Assembly: GCA_964492715.1 (NCBI GenBank)
Contig: CAZBLK010000011.1
Coordinates: forward strand, 26,676-90,675
Source of the DNA: CAZBLK01 sp964492715
GTDB taxonomy: Bacteria; Bacillota; Clostridia; Lachnospirales; WRBF01
Length of the DNA stretch: 64,000 nucleotides
Reading direction: 5' to 3'
Shown here: one piece after another, positions 8,875-19,000 of the stretch
Layout: the number at the start of each line of letters is the position of its first letter
How positions within the stretch are numbered: position 1 is the stretch's first letter
Notes under the pieces: model-generated
Databases searched by the model: none
The model's input: only the letters and a program-made list of their open reading frames with translations
Told to the model about the DNA's origin: nothing
Made by a program: the position numbers and the translations under genes

Positions 8875-9696
8875 TTAAATCCTACCCAAAAAGCCCATCA
8901 AAAGGTTTGAAAAATAATCTCTGGCTTTAGCCGCTTCTTCCAAAACTTCTTCCTCCGAAAGAGCCTTGTCCAAAACACCAGCCGCCATGTTTGTAACAAG
9001 CGAAACACCAAGAATTTTCATTCCTGCATGGTTTGCAACAATACATTCAGGAACAGTTGACATGCCAACAACGTCGCCGCCCATTGTGCGAATTGCACGA
9101 ATTTCAGCAGGTGTTTCATATTGCGGACCTGTCATGTAAAAATAAACGCCTTCCTTTAGTTTAAGCCCTTGCTCCTCGCCAACTTTTTTTGCAAGCTCAA
9201 TGTAGTCTGTGTCGAAAGTGTGGCTCATGTCGCAAAAGCGTGGGCCAAAGTCTGGCAAGTTTTTGCCAATAAGTGGGTTTTTGCCCGAAAACATGATGTA
9301 GTCTTTCAAAACTATAAGCTCGCCAACTTTGTAAGAAGTGTTTACACCGCCGCAGGCGTTTGTAACAACCATAGTTTTTGCACCAAGAAGCTTTGCAACA
9401 CGAATAGGATACGCTGCTTCTTCGGCCTCGTAGCCTTCGTAAAGGTGAAGCCTTCCTTGCATTACCATTACGTTTTTGCCTGAAAGTGTTCCAATTACAA
9501 ACCGTCCTTCGTGCCCTGGGGCAGTAGACGCCTTAAAGTGTGGTATTTCGCTGTACGGAATGTGAATTGGGTTTTCAACCATTCCGCCCATAAAGCCAAG
9601 CCCTGAACCTAAAACCATTATTACGTCTGGCGTAAAGTCACCAATTTTTGACTTAATGTATTCTGCGCTTTGTTTGTACTCGTTTATTGTTAGCAT
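8875..9696 (-). CDS. punA: Purine nucleoside phosphorylase
   Basis: A 273-residue trimeric-type (PNP family 2) phosphorylase that splits inosine or guanosine with phosphate. Motifs: VLGSGLGFMGGMVENP (phosphate loop), STAPGHEGRF, GRLHLYEGY, VVTNACGGVN and GPQYETPAEIRAI with MSTVPECIVANH. It starts with ATG behind AAGGAG. It is the first gene of the punA-mtaD operon, driven by a promoter at 9735-9763. Confidence 0.94.
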   Translation of the reverse strand: MLTINEYKQSAEYIKSKIGDFTPDVIMVLGSGLGFMGGMVENPIHIPYSEIPHFKASTAPGHEGRFVIGTLSGKNVMVMQGRLHLYEGYEAEEAAYPIRVAKLLGAKTMVVTNACGGVNTSYKVGELIVLKDYIMFSGKNPLIGKNLPDFGPRFCDMSHTFDTDYIELAKKVGEEQGLKLKEGVYFYMTGPQYETPAEIRAIRTMGGDVVGMSTVPECIVANHAGMKILGVSLVTNMAAGVLDKALSEEEVLEEAAKARDYFSNLLMGFLGRI

Positions 9697-9734
9697 GTTT
9701 TTCTCCTTAGCAATTTATATTTTTTATAATTATA

Positions 9735-9763
9735 ATAGTATAACAAAAAGTATTAGTTTTCAA
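9735..9763 (-). promoter_or_regulatory. Predicted promoter of punA-mtaD
   Basis: On the minus strand TTGAAA, a 17-base spacer and TACTAT lie about 40 bases before the punA start. It is back to back with the ahcY promoter. Confidence 0.6.
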
Positions 9764-9774
9764 GCAAAAACTGC

Positions 9775-9803
9775 TTTACTTTGTTGTTATTTACATTTAT
9801 AAT
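9775..9803 (+). promoter_or_regulatory. Predicted promoter of ahcY
   Basis: TTTACT, a 17-base spacer and a perfect TATAAT lie about 60 bases before the ahcY start. I see no riboswitch-like fold in the short leader. Confidence 0.65.
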
Positions 9804-9864
9804 TAAGTTGTATAAGTAGGAATTTGTTTTTCAACCTGTTTTTCAACCTGATTGGGGGAAGAAA

Positions 9865-11109
9865 ATGAGTATTATAAGAGACAAGTCCCTTGCACCAATG
9901 GGGCTTAAAAAGATTGAATGGGTTAAAGAGTACATGCCTGTTCTTTCGCAAATTGAAAAGCGCTTTGAAGCGGAAAAGCCGTTTAAAGGGCTTAAAGTTG
10001 CTGTTTCTGTACACTTAGAAGCAAAAACTGCATACCTTGGGCTTGTGCTTAGGGCAGGCGGTGCAGATGTTGCTATTACTGGTTCAAACGTCCTTTCAAC
10101 AAAGGACGACATTTGTGCTGCACTTGACAGCCTAGGAATGAACGTTTACGGCTGGCACAATGCAACCGAAGAAGAATATTTTTCGCACTTGAAAAAGACA
10201 CTTGAGTTTTGCCCACACGTTATAATTGACGACGGCGGCGACTTGGTGGGCTTGTTGCACGGCGAATGTAAAGAGTATGCAAAAGACTTAATCGGCGGCT
10301 GTGAAGAAACTACAACAGGTATTCACAGGCTTAAAGCAAGGGTAGAGGAAGGCACGCTTAACTTCCCTATGATGGCTGTAAACGACGCAAACTGCAAATA
10401 CCTTTTTGACAACGTTCATGGAACTGGTCAGTCCACTTGGGACGCTATTATGTACACAACAAACGTTATGCTTTCGGGCAAGGTTGTAGTTGTTGCTGGT
10501 TTTGGGCATTGCGGCTCTGGCATTGCTATGCGTGCAAGGGGGCTTGGCGCAAGGGTTGTTGTTACAGAAGTAAACCCTTTTAGGTGCCTTGAAGCGGCTA
10601 TGGAAGGTTACGAAGTTTTAAAAATGGACGATGCGGCAAAAATCGGCGACTTTTTTGTTACGGCTACAGGCTGTAAAGACGTTATAACTAGCAAGCATTA
10701 CGAAGTTATGAAAAATAATGTTTTAATTGCAAATGCTGGGCATTTTGATGTAGAGTTTAACAAACCAATGCTTCGTGAAATGTCGGAAAAGGTGGAAATG
10801 CGTAAGCCTTTTATAGATGGGTACTACTTAAAGGACGGCAGAGTAATAAACGTTTTGGCAGACGGCAGGCTTGTAAACATTGTTGCAGGCAACGGACACC
10901 CAGCGGATATTATGGATTTAAGCTTTGCAATTCAAGCTCTTTCGGCGCTTTACATTGCACAAAACGGCAAAAGCTTAAAGGCTGGGCTTTACAACGTTCC
11001 GGAACAAATTGACCGTGAAATAGCTGTAATGAAGCTTACCGCTATGGGGCTTGGGCTTGATGTTTTAACTAAGGAACAAGAGGATTATTTGAACAGTTCT
11101 GGTGAGTAG
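9865..11109 (+). CDS. ahcY: Adenosylhomocysteinase
   Basis: The 414-residue enzyme reversibly cleaves S-adenosylhomocysteine to adenosine and homocysteine in the cytosol. It has VHLEAKTAYL near the substrate site, ETTTGIHRL, NDANCKYLFDN, and the NAD-binding Rossmann motif VVVAGFGHCGSGIA. The length corresponds to the short, Thermotoga-like form that lacks the internal insertion of eukaryotic enzymes. GGGGGAAG precedes the ATG. It is transcribed divergently from punA-mtaD, whose products consume its adenosine. Confidence 0.94.
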   Translation: MSIIRDKSLAPMGLKKIEWVKEYMPVLSQIEKRFEAEKPFKGLKVAVSVHLEAKTAYLGLVLRAGGADVAITGSNVLSTKDDICAALDSLGMNVYGWHNATEEEYFSHLKKTLEFCPHVIIDDGGDLVGLLHGECKEYAKDLIGGCEETTTGIHRLKARVEEGTLNFPMMAVNDANCKYLFDNVHGTGQSTWDAIMYTTNVMLSGKVVVVAGFGHCGSGIAMRARGLGARVVVTEVNPFRCLEAAMEGYEVLKMDDAAKIGDFFVTATGCKDVITSKHYEVMKNNVLIANAGHFDVEFNKPMLREMSEKVEMRKPFIDGYYLKDGRVINVLADGRLVNIVAGNGHPADIMDLSFAIQALSALYIAQNGKSLKAGLYNVPEQIDREIAVMKLTAMGLGLDVLTKEQEDYLNSSGE

Positions 11110-11130
11110 GTTTTTTTTGGTTAGTTTTTA

Positions 11131-11163
11131 GGGCAGGGGTGCTTTCCTGCTCTTTTGTTTTTT
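11131..11163 (+). terminator. Weak terminator or attenuator after ahcY
   Basis: GGGCAGG pairs with CCTGCTC and is followed by TTTTGTTTTTT. The T-run reaches the ribosome-binding site of the next gene, so it may only reduce read-through into that gene. Confidence 0.5.
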
Positions 11164-11172
11164 GGAGGTATA

Positions 11173-12327
11173 ATGGAACAACTACAACAATTTATAAATG
11201 AAATTATAGAAACAAAGGCATATAAGATAATAGTAAGCAACCCAAACACGAAGTCGGCTGTTTATAAAAAAATAACGTACTCCTTGTACGAACAAGGCTA
11301 CCTTTGCGAGCAGCTTACAGCAACACAAGCTTTTCACAAAACGGTAAACGAAGCTGATTTAAAAGAGCTGCTTGAACAATCAATAATAAACTACTCACAA
11401 ATTAACGCATGGAGCGAAGCAACTGAATTTTCTGCAAGGGTAACAAAAAAAGGCAAGCCGTTAATTAGCAAGCGGTTAATTAAAGGGAAAACCGACAACG
11501 CCCCAGCAAAACTTACAGGGCACAACAGGGAGAAAAATTACATTTTAAAGGAAGGAAGTGTAATACCGCCGCTTGTTGACATGGGCGTTTTGACGCCAGA
11601 CGGAAAAGTTGTAAAAGCAATGAGCGACAAGCTTCGCCAAATAAACCGCTTTCTTGAAATTATCGACGATGTTATAAAAGAAAACGAGCTTGAAAGCTTG
11701 AATATAATTGACTTTGGCTGTGGCAAGTCGTACCTTACTTTTGTTTTGTACTATTATTTTACCGAAATAAAAAAGCTTAAAATAAAAATGACAGGTGTCG
11801 ACCTTAAAAAAGACGTAATAGAGTTTTGCAGCGCACTTTCCCAAAAGTACGGCTACGAAAACCTTTCGTTTGAAGTTGGTGACATTGAAGGGTATAAAAG
11901 TAAAACTCCAGTTGACATGGTAATTTCGCTGCACGCTTGCGACACAGCAACGGACTATGCACTTTTTAATGCAATTTGCTGGGACGCACGGTTTATTTTT
12001 TCTGTGCCTTGCTGCCAGCACGAGGTTAACGAACAAATAAATTGTTCGGCTTTGCCAATTTTTAAGGAATACGGAATTATAAAAAGCAGGTTTTCAGAGC
12101 TTCTTACCGACGCAATAAGGGGAAATTTGCTGACATATTGCGGCTATAAAACACAAATTATGGAATTTGTGGACTTGAGCCACACACCAAAAAACCTTTT
12201 GATTAGGGCACAAAAGGAGCTGCTCTCTAAGCAAGCTAGAATGAATGCCTATGCTGAAGCAAAAGAGACTTGCGACAAGTTTGGAATTAACCAAACACTT
12301 GTGCGGCTTATTGATGGGTTGAATTGA
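11173..12327 (+). CDS. Class I SAM-dependent methyltransferase
   Basis: A cytosolic protein of 384 residues with a methyltransferase core in its second half. It shows a SAM-binding motif I (NIIDFGCGKSYLTFVLYYYF), an acidic residue after the next strand (GVDLKKDV) and ISLHACDTATDYAL, then the unusual VPCCQHEVNEQI. These resemble the Methyltransf_32 type, for which a nucleic-acid or protein substrate is possible but not known. The N-terminal 140 residues show no domain I recognise. The start is the ATG at 11173 behind GGAGG; the upstream TTG at 11155 lies within the T-run of the hairpin. Confidence 0.75.
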   Translation: MEQLQQFINEIIETKAYKIIVSNPNTKSAVYKKITYSLYEQGYLCEQLTATQAFHKTVNEADLKELLEQSIINYSQINAWSEATEFSARVTKKGKPLISKRLIKGKTDNAPAKLTGHNREKNYILKEGSVIPPLVDMGVLTPDGKVVKAMSDKLRQINRFLEIIDDVIKENELESLNIIDFGCGKSYLTFVLYYYFTEIKKLKIKMTGVDLKKDVIEFCSALSQKYGYENLSFEVGDIEGYKSKTPVDMVISLHACDTATDYALFNAICWDARFIFSVPCCQHEVNEQINCSALPIFKEYGIIKSRFSELLTDAIRGNLLTYCGYKTQIMEFVDLSHTPKNLLIRAQKELLSKQARMNAYAEAKETCDKFGINQTLVRLIDGLN

Positions 12328-12349
12328 TGGGTTGAATTGATGGGTTGAA
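12311..12349 (+). repeat. Three tandem 13-bp repeats across the stop codon
   Basis: TTGATGGGTTGAA occurs three times without gaps. The methyltransferase stop codon is in the second unit, so the first unit supplies the last codons and the others are untranslated. Confidence 0.9.
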
Positions 12350-13060
12350 TAAGTAATTCTATAAGTGTTGATAACTTATCTAACTATAACATGCTTCTGC
12401 AATTGCAGCGGCAGAATTGTAAACATATTAGCCTGGCAAGTTAGTTTTTATGCAGTTGCAACTAAAATTCAATAGGTAAAATGATAATATTTAGCACAAT
12501 ACGATTATAGCGAATGGATAAAATGTATAATTTGTGCAAGAGTGCTATTAATTTATACAATCGTCCTATTACTGTGGTTTTTGCACTTAAAACCACAGTT
12601 TTTATATTAAATAATTTATGAATTTTGTACAGTTGAATTTTTGAAAAGTATAATCTATTAACAAAAAAATATAAAAAAATTAGTCAAATTTAGTGCGTAG
12701 ATTACATCAATTTTTAAGTTTGTTAAAATAAATTCTGCTACTATACCAAATCGTTTAGGGAATATTGACAATGGCCTGTAGATATGTCATATTTTAATAA
12801 CAAATTAAAAGTTATTGCTGATATTTAAGCACTAATCAACAACGTAAACTTGTCGACTAGCACTTAAAAAGTCTAATAATCATTTGAACTTTTAGTAAAT
12901 AATTGTAGTATTTTTTTGTTAAGATTGGGGTGACTGAAAAAGCTTTAATGTGCAAAAATTAAAAAAAGTTACAGAAGCGTAATTTAGGTATGCCATACAA
13001 AAGCCAGTTATACGTTTCAGTATTTTTTAGAACTTTTTAATCAATGTAAAATTATATACT
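12350..13060. other. Long non-coding region before the first giant gene
   Basis: About 710 bases without a convincing reading frame, very AT-rich. It contains one clear terminator (12572-12605). A TTGACA at 12765 has no -10 box at good spacing. It presumably includes the promoter and leader of the giant surface-protein gene. I checked for c-di-GMP riboswitch motifs and found none. Confidence 0.5.
12572..12605 (+). terminator. Strong intrinsic terminator
   Basis: A perfect 10-bp stem CTGTGGTTTT / AAAACCACAG with a 7-base loop is followed by TTTTTATA. It lies 245 bases after the methyltransferase stop, so it may end that transcript or a separate untranslated RNA. Confidence 0.85.
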
Positions 13061-13078
13061 ATGAAGGGGCATGATAGT

Positions 13079-16000
13079 ATGTTTAAAAGGTTTAAACCTA
13101 TTTTAGCACTTGTTGTATCTATGGTGCTTATTTTTCAGTCAAGCACGTTTGCTTTTGCTGAATATTACTATGAGCTTACAGGAACGGAACTTACTGGCGA
13201 ACTTGAAGACGAACCGAATGTTGAAGACGAACCAAGTCTTGAAGACGAACCAAGTCTTGAAGATGAACCAAGTCTTGAAGATGAACCAAGTCTTGAAGAC
13301 GAACCGAATGTTGAAGACGAAACATACTATGAATATGGGGCAGTAGAGCCATATGGTCTGGAAACGTTTGCTTCGGGCGTGTCTGCTTTTGGCGACAGCA
13401 GCATAGACGGTTTAACTGCACTTACTGCTTTGCAACAAGACGCAGTGTACAGTGAAAGCCTAATAAACCATAACTTCAACGGTACTGAAGCACAAGTTTT
13501 AAACATTTCAGACAGTTTTGGTAAAGGTACTTTTGCTTCACAGACTGTTGCACAATCTTTAACAGGGCTTAAAAACGGAAGCATTGTTGTACGCTTTAGG
13601 ACAGCGGCGCAAAGCAAAGGTACTTTATTTGCAGCAGGCGGAGCTACAAAAAGCGTACAATTAGTTTCTAACGCAAATACAACGACCTATAGTAAATATA
13701 ATATCCGTGTTAACTTTGACAATGTTCTAGGCTCAAAGCTTAATACAAGTTCGTCTACACCAAATCAATTGGACGACGGTCGTTGGCACACACTTGTTTA
13801 CACAGCTGAGAATACTACAGGCGACAATAACAATGCTGTAGCGTATGTTGACGGGGTAAGGCTTTTAAACTGGCCTAGCACGACGCTTCCATTTTGGTTC
13901 AGCCATTTAGGTGCTATTGACAAGGTGCTTATTGGCGGTGCAAGGTATAACTCCCAAACTCTCCCAAATATAGAGGCAGGGAATGCGGCTTCATACTTTA
14001 ACGGTCAAATTTCATATGTAACAATTGTTGACACTGTTTTAGATGCGACTACTGTTTCTTCAATTTCACCTCCAGCACGTTTCCCGGAATATGACGGAAG
14101 CCTTGACGGAAGTGATGGTATTACGAAGCTTGAGCAGTTAAGAAGCAATGCAATTTTAGATGTTCCTGTTGTTGACAGAAATTTCGACGGAACTGCTAAT
14201 TCGTACATTGATGTTTCAAGTGCTTTTGGCACAGGTACATATGCAAACCAAACGGCAAGCGCATTAGTGGGTAAAAAGCAAGGCAGTATTATTATAAAGT
14301 TTAAAACTACAGCCGCCGATAAAGGTGCGCTTTTTGCGGCAAGCGATGCTACAAAAACTGCCCAAATAGTTGCAATGAAAAATTCAGGCGGAGCTTTTTC
14401 CGACAAGGATATTAGAGCTTTCTTCACTGGGGGGTCTAAATGGCAATTCCCAACAGGCAGCGCAATAAATGACGATAAATGGCACACACTTGTTTACACG
14501 GTTGAAGATTTGGGAACTTCAAACAAGCTTACAGCTTTTTTGGACGGCAATCAAATTGGAACATATACGGGTAGTGCATTGTTTTTCTTTAGCGTTTTAA
14601 GCTCTATTAACAAGTTTTACATAGGAAGCTCAGCTGCTTTGCCTACACTTGAAACAGCAGGTGAAGATGCAAACTTTAGCGGGAAAATAGCTTTTTTAAC
14701 AATTGTAGATGAAGTAATTTCGGCAGCTGATGCGGCTATTATTTCACAAAACAATGCAACACCGCCGACAGAAACCACTGACCCTTCTTTATATGATATA
14801 GATTACAGTGGCTATGATGAAACATCAAAGGCAGCTCTTACAGCTATACAGTCTAATGCAATTTTAAACGAAGGGTTTAAAGGGCACGCATTTGACGGTA
14901 CTGTCGGCAAAGTTGTAGACGTTTCAAACATGTCGGGTACAGGTACTTACCAAGGTGCTAGGGCAGTTAACAGCTTAAATGGTAAAAAGAACGGCAGTGT
15001 AATTGTGCGGTTTAAAACTTCAGCCACAAACAAAGGCACGCTGTTTACATTTAAAGGTTCAAGCGGCGCCGGGCAAGTAGTAGCTTTAAGCAACGCTGGT
15101 AGTTATAGTGACAAGTTTTTCCGTACAGACTTTTCTACTTCCACAGCTACAGGCTCCAAGCTTTCCAACGGAGCAAGCTTGCCAATTAATGATGGTAAGT
15201 GGCATACATTTGTTTATACAGCCCAAAATACAACTGGCGACAATTCAAAAGTTTTCGCATATTTAGATGGGGCTTTAGTAACTAACTATACAGCAGGTTC
15301 GGTACCGTTTTTTGTAAGCCACCTTGGCACGCTTGAAAAAATTTACATAGGCTCGCCAAGCAACGCACCGGTAGGCGACACTTCAGCACATTTTAGTGGT
15401 GAGATGGGCTTTGTTACAATTGTAGACAAGGTTCTTACACAGCAAGAAGTTAGTAGTATATCACCTGCACCAGAGCAAACTGAAGACGAAGCAAAAAATG
15501 ACTTGAACAAATTGTTTACAAACGCCGCTGATAACACCTGGGTGTTTACAGGCGGTAACGAAGTGGTTGTAGACTCTGGTGTTTTAAAAGGCGCAAGAAA
15601 CTTTGTTGGTCATTTTGAGGAGCGTATACGTTGGGAAATGGCAAGCACTACAGAAACACGCCAACGTTACGTTATAAACACAGCAAGGAATAATACATCA
15701 ATTTCTGACATTAATGCAAACTTTGCCCAAATGGTTTCAAGCTTTAGCCCAAAGGCAGTTGCAGTAATGATTTCAAAGAAAGATTATAATAACGGTGATG
15801 CTGGGCTTTCGGCATTTAATGCAAGCTTAACAGAGCTTCTTGGGAAAATTTACGATATAGGTGCTGTACCTGTTATTTTAACGCCATACCCAGCAAACAA
15901 CGCTGCGGACAATGCGAACATTGAAAAATATGTTAGTGAGGCTAAGTCACTTGCCAATTCCTCATTGTTTGTATATGACATCTATACAGCGTTAAAAGCA

Positions 16001-19000
16001 AATGCAAACTTATACGCAAATTCTTCGGCAGAAAGCTTGTCTACAGGAGGTCAGCTTGAGGTTGCAAAGGTTTTGTTCACAATGCTTGCAAAATCTCCAA
16101 GCAACCCTGCATGGCTTAATGAGGTAGTAAAAGATACAGTTAAAAACGTTAACACGCAAATAACAGCAACTGTTGATACAACTGCAAAAACTATATCTGT
16201 TTCTGTTCCTGCAACACACGGAACTACGGCTTACAGCTACGAGGTTGCCTTTGGTACACAAATTTATTCGGGCAGAGCTTCGTCAAACAACTTTGTTATA
16301 GACAAACTTCCTGCTACAGGCACATTCGAGCTTACAGTATGCAGTGAAGATGCTGGTAATAAAGTTAGGTTTAAGGCTGTTACTGGTTCAATGGAAAACA
16401 CGGCAACAACTGTTAAAGAGCATCAAAATCAAAACCAAAGCGGAGCTATGCAAAACAGCATTGCAACCGTAATGAACAGCGGTAGCCAAAAAACTTGGCT
16501 ATTTATGGGTGACAGCATTACACACGGAGCAGCCCACACAAAAGGTTACGATAGCGTTCCTCAGCTTTTTGAAAAGTTTTTGCGTGAAAAAGGCAGGGGT
16601 AACGACGTTGTTATAAACACGGCTGTTTCGGGGGCAAAAACTAGCGACACTTTGGCAAATATTAATGAACGGCTTAATAAATATAGCCCAGACGTTGTCG
16701 TTATAATGCTTGGAACAAACGACTTTGTAGACAACAACTTAGCAACATACAAAACTAACCTTAACGAAATAGTTAATAGAGTTAAAGCAAAAGGTGCAAT
16801 ACCTGTACTGCGTACACCAAACAGCACACTTCCACGTGAGCTTAGCGGTATTTCAAACGTGATAAGAGAAGTGGCAAGCGCACAAGATGTAATTTTGTCA
16901 GACAACTTTTCTGAGTGGGAAGCTTTGAGGGCTGAAAACCCAAAACTTTTAGACCACTGGATTCAAGCAGCTGACGGAACAAAGCTTCACCCAAATGTTA
17001 ACGGGCAGCTTGCCATGTTCAAGTCATTGTTAAAGGCAATGGGGCAATACGACGAAAGCAGCGTTGTTGCAACGTTGGAATACCAAGTTAGCAACCCAAC
17101 TACTCCATCACCTTTAGTAGCACAAGCTATTGTAGGAGATGATTATTACGAGCTTCAAGCAGAGAAGTTGCGTGATGCTTATTCCGTTGCTAATGCAGGC
17201 AAAACCATTTTGTCAATGGAGTTTGTTTTAACTACAAGTAACAACAGAGCTATAAGCAAAAAAGGCAAGTTAGAGGAATTTATTAGGCTTGAAAACATTC
17301 CTCAAGATACTTATACAGCAAAGGTTATTATTACAGACAACGTAGGTGACATTAAAGAGCTTGCAGTTTCTACGGAGAATATCCAAATAACAGGCGCAAA
17401 TGTTACAATTAGCGGTGCTGTTGAAACATTTGCTACAGTTACGGCAAGCGTTGGGGCGCTTGAGCCTTCCAATGCAGAATATAGGTTTGACTGGTATTTA
17501 GACGGAGTGCGTGTAAGCACCGGACAAAGCTACAAAATTCCTTTATCGGCTAAAGGCAAAAGCTTAATGGTAAAACTTGTAGGTACAGGAAGCTTTAGTG
17601 GTGAATTTGCAAGCGTCGGCACGCAAATTGCCGAAGGTGCTTCGCCAGATTATACCGGCAACCTTGTAGCCCAAAGGTTTGATTTAATTGTAAACAGTAA
17701 AACTTCTTTAACAGACACAGAAAAAGCTTCTGTGTTAGCGTTAGAAGATGCTACAGTTTTGGTTAAATTTAAGAAAACAAGTTCTTCTTTGGGTGCTTTG
17801 TTTAGTGTAGGTTTAAGCACAGCAAGTAAATATGCGGCGTTTTATGCAAACGGTGCTACTTTAGGGTTTGAATCAGCAGGAACAAGCCCAACGCTTAACC
17901 TATCTGCTTCTGTTTTAAACCCATCATCATTTAACACTGTTGCAATTAAGTTTGACAAAGCTTCAAGTCAAGTTAAGCTTTTTGCAAACGGGCAGTTGGT
18001 AGCTACATCTTCTACGTTTGCACCATTTAAAAACGTAAGCGGCGACAATGTACAAATTGGCGGTTTGCTAAGAAGTGGAGCAGACTGGCCGTTTACAGGC
18101 GACATTGAATTTTTGCAGGTTTACAACATACCATTGGACGACGAAGAACTAGTGCACTTGACTACTATGCCTGTTGACGATTATGTTGACAACACGTTTT
18201 ACCTCCTAGATGCAACAAGCACGGCTGCTCCAGGGGCAAACATGGGTTCTAACAATTTCAGAATTCCATTTATATACACATTAGAGAACGGCGGCGTTGT
18301 AGCTGGTGCGGACATTCGGTGGGGTAGTGCAATTGATGCGGCAGCTAATATTGACACTTCTCTTAGAGTTAGGCAAGCAGGATACGACAAAAGCGGACCT
18401 TCCGCAGGGTGGAGTGACATTTTTGTTCCAGACACAATGCACTTTAGAGATTGGGTAGACGGTCAGTTTACTTCCGCAACAGCATCATTTATTGACCCTG
18501 TAATTGTTCAAGACACTTTAGGAGCAGGCAAAGCAGGAACGACATATAAGGGTAAAGACGGAAGAATTTTCCTTATAGCCGACGCTTTCCCTTGGTTTGG
18601 TGGGCTTTGGAACACAAAAGGTTCTTACTTGGGTGATGGCTTTGCAACGGTTAACGGCAGAAAAATGCTGCTTGTTAAAACAACTAACAGCAAGTTCCCG
18701 CCTGAAGGAGGGAACATAAGAAACGGTAACGGACATGACGATTTCGGCGGACGTGGTGCATTTAACATGGTAGCTGACATATACGGCCCTAAAAATGCAA
18801 ACGGAAACTATGATGTTTATGCCTTAAACGGTACACCTAGACCGTATGATGCTACAGGTGCAACAAAGGTTGATGACAGCAACTTGTCACTTGGTGCAAA
18901 ATCATCAGTTTACGAGTTGAATTCTAACTACGAAGTTGTGAAAAATGGTGTACTTCAAAAGGTTTTCACAAAGAGCAACAGCGGCGTTACAAGCACACAA

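Noticed and set aside
12900..13060. c-di-GMP riboswitch upstream of giant gene A
   Set aside because: A c-di-GMP enzyme in the window made this attractive, but no GCACAGGGCAAACC-like or class II core is present.
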